From: Sulfurimonas sp. | Lineage (GTDB): Bacteria > Campylobacterota > Campylobacteria > Campylobacterales > Sulfurimonadaceae | Direction of reading: 5' to 3' | Assembly (NCBI GenBank): GCA_028687935.1 | Contig: JAQTZE010000004.1 | Span: 129,875 to 193,874, forward strand | DNA length: 64,000 nucleotides | In this document: piece after piece, positions 61,830 to 64,000 of the stretch | Numbering within the stretch: position 1 is the first letter of the stretch | How the letters are laid out: every line of letters begins with the position of its first letter | Position numbers and translations under genes: made by a program | The notes under the pieces: model-generated | What the model was told of the DNA's origin: nothing | Database searches by the model: none | What the model saw: only the letters and a program-made list of their open reading frames with translations

Positions 61830-62668
61830 AGGGACTCCAACTTGCTTGTAAGATCAGACATAGGCGATTGGTAGAGCGCGCTTGTGACGATTGCATCTAT
61901 GCCTGTTTTGGCAAACGCAGCTGCGTTTTTGCTATTGATGCCTCCAGCTGCAATGATGGTTGCGTTTGGTGCATTGAGATTTTTATATGTCACGATTTCT
62001 TGGAGTGTTGCCGCGTCACATTTATCTATTTGCAAGACATCAGCACCGAGTGCGAGCATCTCTTTTGCATCTTCAAGGGAGTCAGATTCGATGACGAGTT
62101 TTTTTTCTACACACTCTGTTTTTAGTTTTTGCATCGCTTTGGCAAACGCAGCTGCGTTTTCATAAAGCTCTCTGTGTTGCGCAAAGATGAGGATACTCTC
62201 TGAGAGACCCAAACGATGCGGTAAAACGCCACCGCAAAGAAGTGCACGTATAGAAAAACGTTTTGCAAAAGGATGGGATTTTCGTGTAGTGAGTATCTGT
62301 ATTTTTGGATTTGCGCTCTTTGCTATTTCGAGCATTTTCGCTGCATTTGAAGCCATACCGCAAGCGTATTCAAGAAGGATTTGCGTGAGTCTCCATGCTT
62401 GATGGATCGCTTCATGTTCACCCTCTATTTTGAGTAAAACGCCACCGCTTTGTAGTTGCGTTTTTGAGGGAAGAAAGCTGAGCACTGTACAGTTAAGCAG
62501 CTCTGCAATACGAGCTGCTTCTTCTGTACAGGCGCAGATTATATCATCGCGTGTAATGATGCTAAGTGTCACTTTTTTGCTAGGAAGTGCAAGCATATGT
62601 GTCGTAAGATCAAGATAGGGAAGATCTTCACGGATATATTCCCAAAGTTCGTTGTCATTGAGTCTCAT
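61826..62668 (-). CDS. modD: ModD, nicotinate phosphoribosyltransferase-like protein of the mod operon
   Basis: A 280-residue protein of the quinolinate/nicotinate phosphoribosyltransferase fold that accompanies molybdate transport genes (ModD); its reaction is not established. Visible family features are [28 protein letters not shown] and the barrel segment [17 protein letters not shown]. Two NAAAFAK repeats in the protein are each encoded by a 16-bp palindrome AAACGCAGCTGCGTTT made of two inverted copies of the host octamer. It lies between the Mop protein and modB. Confidence 0.9.
   Translation of the reverse strand: MRLNDNELWEYIREDLPYLDLTTHMLALPSKKVTLSIITRDDIICACTEEAARIAELLNCTVLSFLPSKTQLQSGGVLLKIEGEHEAIHQAWRLTQILLEYACGMASNAAKMLEIAKSANPKIQILTTRKSHPFAKRFSIRALLCGGVLPHRLGLSESILIFAQHRELYENAAAFAKAMQKLKTECVEKKLVIESDSLEDAKEMLALGADVLQIDKCDAATLQEIVTYKNLNAPNATIIAAGGINSKNAAAFAKTGIDAIVTSALYQSPMSDLTSKLESL
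61913..61928. repeat. Palindromic pair of the AAACGCAG octamer in modD (copy 1)
   Basis: AAACGCAGCTGCGTTT, two octamers head to head with no spacer. A second identical copy is at 62144-62159. Confidence 0.8.
62144..62159. repeat. Palindromic pair of the AAACGCAG octamer in modD (copy 2)
   Basis: Same 16-bp palindrome as at 61913-61928, about 230 bp away within the same gene, encoding the same peptide NAAAFA. Confidence 0.8.
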
Positions 62669-62671
62669 GTT

Positions 62672-63082
62672 TTACCTTTTTGTTTCATCTATAATTTTTA
62701 TGATAGAGAGATCACTTGCTTTGATAAGCGCGATAAGCGGATCTCTCTCTTGGAGTTGCATACTCAGCGCAGAAGCTTTTGTGATAACACTACGCAAAAG
62801 CACATTCCCAAAACGCAGTCGTACACTGCATAAAAGTGCCCCCATCTCCAAAGATTCTATACTACAGCTAAGTTGGTTGGAGATACTGATCTCTGCTTGG
62901 ATGCTCGTTGCTAAAGAGATATTGGAAGATTTGACACCCAGAAGAACCTCTGAGCCGACCTTAAGCGGAAAATTTAGTCCAAGCGCCATAAGACGCATAT
63001 TGTGTCCATTGGCGTGAAGAGCAAGTACGCTGAGGTTGTCACAACTCTCTATTGCGGTTACCTTTGCAAGGATTTCATTCAT
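62672..63082 (-). CDS. TOBE/Mop-domain molybdate-binding protein
   Basis: A 136-residue protein made of two Mop-like TOBE segments (about 3-62 and 72-132; EILAKVTAIESCDNLSVL opens the first). It lacks the helix-turn-helix of ModE, so it is a molybdate store or chaperone-like Mop rather than a complete regulator. Its start overlaps the modA stop by 4 bp and it lies 3 bp before modD. Confidence 0.82.
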   Translation of the reverse strand: MNEILAKVTAIESCDNLSVLALHANGHNMRLMALGLNFPLKVGSEVLLGVKSSNISLATSIQAEISISNQLSCSIESLEMGALLCSVRLRFGNVLLRSVITKASALSMQLQERDPLIALIKASDLSIIKIIDETKR

Positions 63083-63825
63083 GAAACGATGTATCCGTAG
63101 CGTTTGAAGATCTCTTTTGCTTTGTCACTGATGATAAAGGTATAAAAATCTTTGTACTCCTGAGAGTCTGCTGCATATTTGAGTAAAACTACACCTTGGT
63201 CTATGGGTGCATACAAAGATGGATCGACACTTGCCCAGTGGATATTTTCTTTATACTCTGCCATTTTTGGGCTGTAGAGAGAGGATTTAGCAATAAGTCC
63301 TATTTGTGTGGCTGTGACTGCGTAGGATACTGTTTGAGAGATTGACTCTGCGAAGACAAGTTTGCTTTTGATATTTTCATAGACACCGCTTTTTTTCATC
63401 GCTTCGATAGCCGCTGTTCCATAAGGCGCTGTTTTTGGATTTGCAACGGCTATTTTTTCTATTTTAATATCTTCTAGTAGTTGCATCCCTTTGGTATAAT
63501 CCTGAGGATTTACACTCAAAAATGCAAGGGCACCTTGCGCGTACATCACAGGTTTTGTTGTGGCAATACCATCTTTATAAAGCGCTTCTGGGTAGAGCAT
63601 ATCTGCGGACATGAAGATACCATAGGGTGCTCCATTTTTTATCTGTGCTGTGAGTTTGCCACTGCTTCCAAGGGTGACTTTGACCTCAGTTTGCGGGTGC
63701 GTTTTTGCAAACTCGGCTTTGAGTGCATCCATTGCATAGCTGACATTCGCAGCCACGGCTACATTTATCTCGCCCCCAAAGAGTGTGCTTAGACTCAAGA
63801 TGAAAATTACTAAAACTTTTTTCAT
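63079..63825 (-). CDS. modA: Molybdate ABC transporter substrate-binding protein
   Basis: Periplasmic molybdate-binding protein. The 248-residue product has a signal peptide ending near LFGGE, then VAVAANVSYAMDAL, LGSSGKLTAQIKNGAPYGIFMSADM-type ligand loops and a C-terminal DKAKEIFKRYGY. First gene of the modA-mop-modD-modB-modC operon, which is compact with overlaps throughout. Confidence 0.95.
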   Translation of the reverse strand: MKKVLVIFILSLSTLFGGEINVAVAANVSYAMDALKAEFAKTHPQTEVKVTLGSSGKLTAQIKNGAPYGIFMSADMLYPEALYKDGIATTKPVMYAQGALAFLSVNPQDYTKGMQLLEDIKIEKIAVANPKTAPYGTAAIEAMKKSGVYENIKSKLVFAESISQTVSYAVTATQIGLIAKSSLYSPKMAEYKENIHWASVDPSLYAPIDQGVVLLKYAADSQEYKDFYTFIISDKAKEIFKRYGYIVS

Positions 63826-64000
63826 GATATTTCCTATTTTTTTACTATTAATTGCAAGATATATTCTATCGTTATATATTTAAAAACGCAACGAAAATGT
63901 ATCATTTTAGAAACGTATGCAAGCAAGAGGAGTCAAATCTATTCACTAGACGTAGATACTTTTTTTTAATCACACATTTTTTTGATAAAATAAGAGCTAT
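63826..64000. other. modA upstream region with a ModE-like half-site
   Basis: AT-rich promoter region of modA. CGTTATATA at about 63870-63878 resembles half of the ModE operator, with ATATAT on the other side at lower symmetry. No modE gene is in the window and no complete gene is seen up to the right edge. Confidence 0.35.

Noticed and set aside
5889..62819. The recurrent octamer as a Chi site or replication-polarity (KOPS-like) motif
   Set aside because: Both of those are strand-biased; here the hand count is about equal on the two strands. Not excluded genome-wide.

Overview
The window looks like a chromosomal segment of a free-living Campylobacterota (epsilonproteobacterial) species, of the Sulfurimonas/Sulfuricurvum/Arcobacter kind. 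Pointers are an AT-rich genome, a PglB N-oligosaccharyltransferase close to the Campylobacter enzyme, the futalosine menaquinone gene mqnE, a short phosphoglucose isomerase, UPF0323 and QueH proteins, an OprD-type porin and a C. jejuni-sized type II-C Cas9. The genus is inferred from protein resemblance only.

Layout. 1-1.5 kb: end of an efflux operon (TolC-like factor and the first codons of a probable adaptor). 1.5-7.8 kb: a heme-binding membrane diguanylate cyclase, then glnD-glmS. 7.8-16.3 kb, plus strand: LsrG-like protein, class II aldolase, LsrK (autoinducer-2 kinase), mqnE, pglB, galU, pgi. 16.3-28.4 kb, minus strand: ATP-grasp protein and UPF0323 lipoprotein, a short Sua5-like protein, carB, then queH-fabZ-lpxA-clpX-mreB-mreC-mipA. 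28.5-39.7 kb: rRNA pseudouridine synthase, cyclophilin, then an acetate-uptake module (two-component system, porin, DUF485-ActP symporter, DUF294/CBS protein, DnaQ-like exonuclease, Acs). 39.8-41.6 kb: pyrF, a monoheme cytochrome and a LapG-like protease.

41.77-52.65 kb is an apparently complete integrated filamentous phage (inovirus-like), bounded by a 24-bp direct repeat of the 3' end of tRNA-Ser(GCU). It carries integrase, a PP-loop (PAPS-reductase-like) protein, HUH replication initiator, secretin, Zot-type ATPase, pVI-like, pIII-like and several tiny coat-like genes, an ssDNA-binding-protein candidate, a divergent repressor with matching palindromic operators (also found in front of the integrase), and a membrane-anchored restriction-nuclease-like protein. 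About 170 bp beyond it lies a type II-C CRISPR system: tracrRNA (minus strand), cas9-cas1-cas2 (plus strand) and an array of 19 repeats and 18 spacers. 58.6-63.8 kb: two transglutaminase-like genes and a modA-mop-modD-modB-modC molybdate operon.

Most notable observations: (1) the octamer AAACGCAG / CTGCGTTT occurs about 50 times by hand count, equally on both strands, across the core genes but only once in the 16.8-kb phage plus CRISPR block, which is the behaviour of a DNA-uptake-type sequence; (2) the phage pIII-like adsorption protein has nine acidic N-glycosylation sequons (D-x-N-x-S/T) packed into its linker while the host encodes PglB; (3) a coherent phage repressor/operator circuit; (4) paired coat-protein paralogues and a translationally coupled 34-residue ORF in the phage. 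All counts and matches were made by eye.
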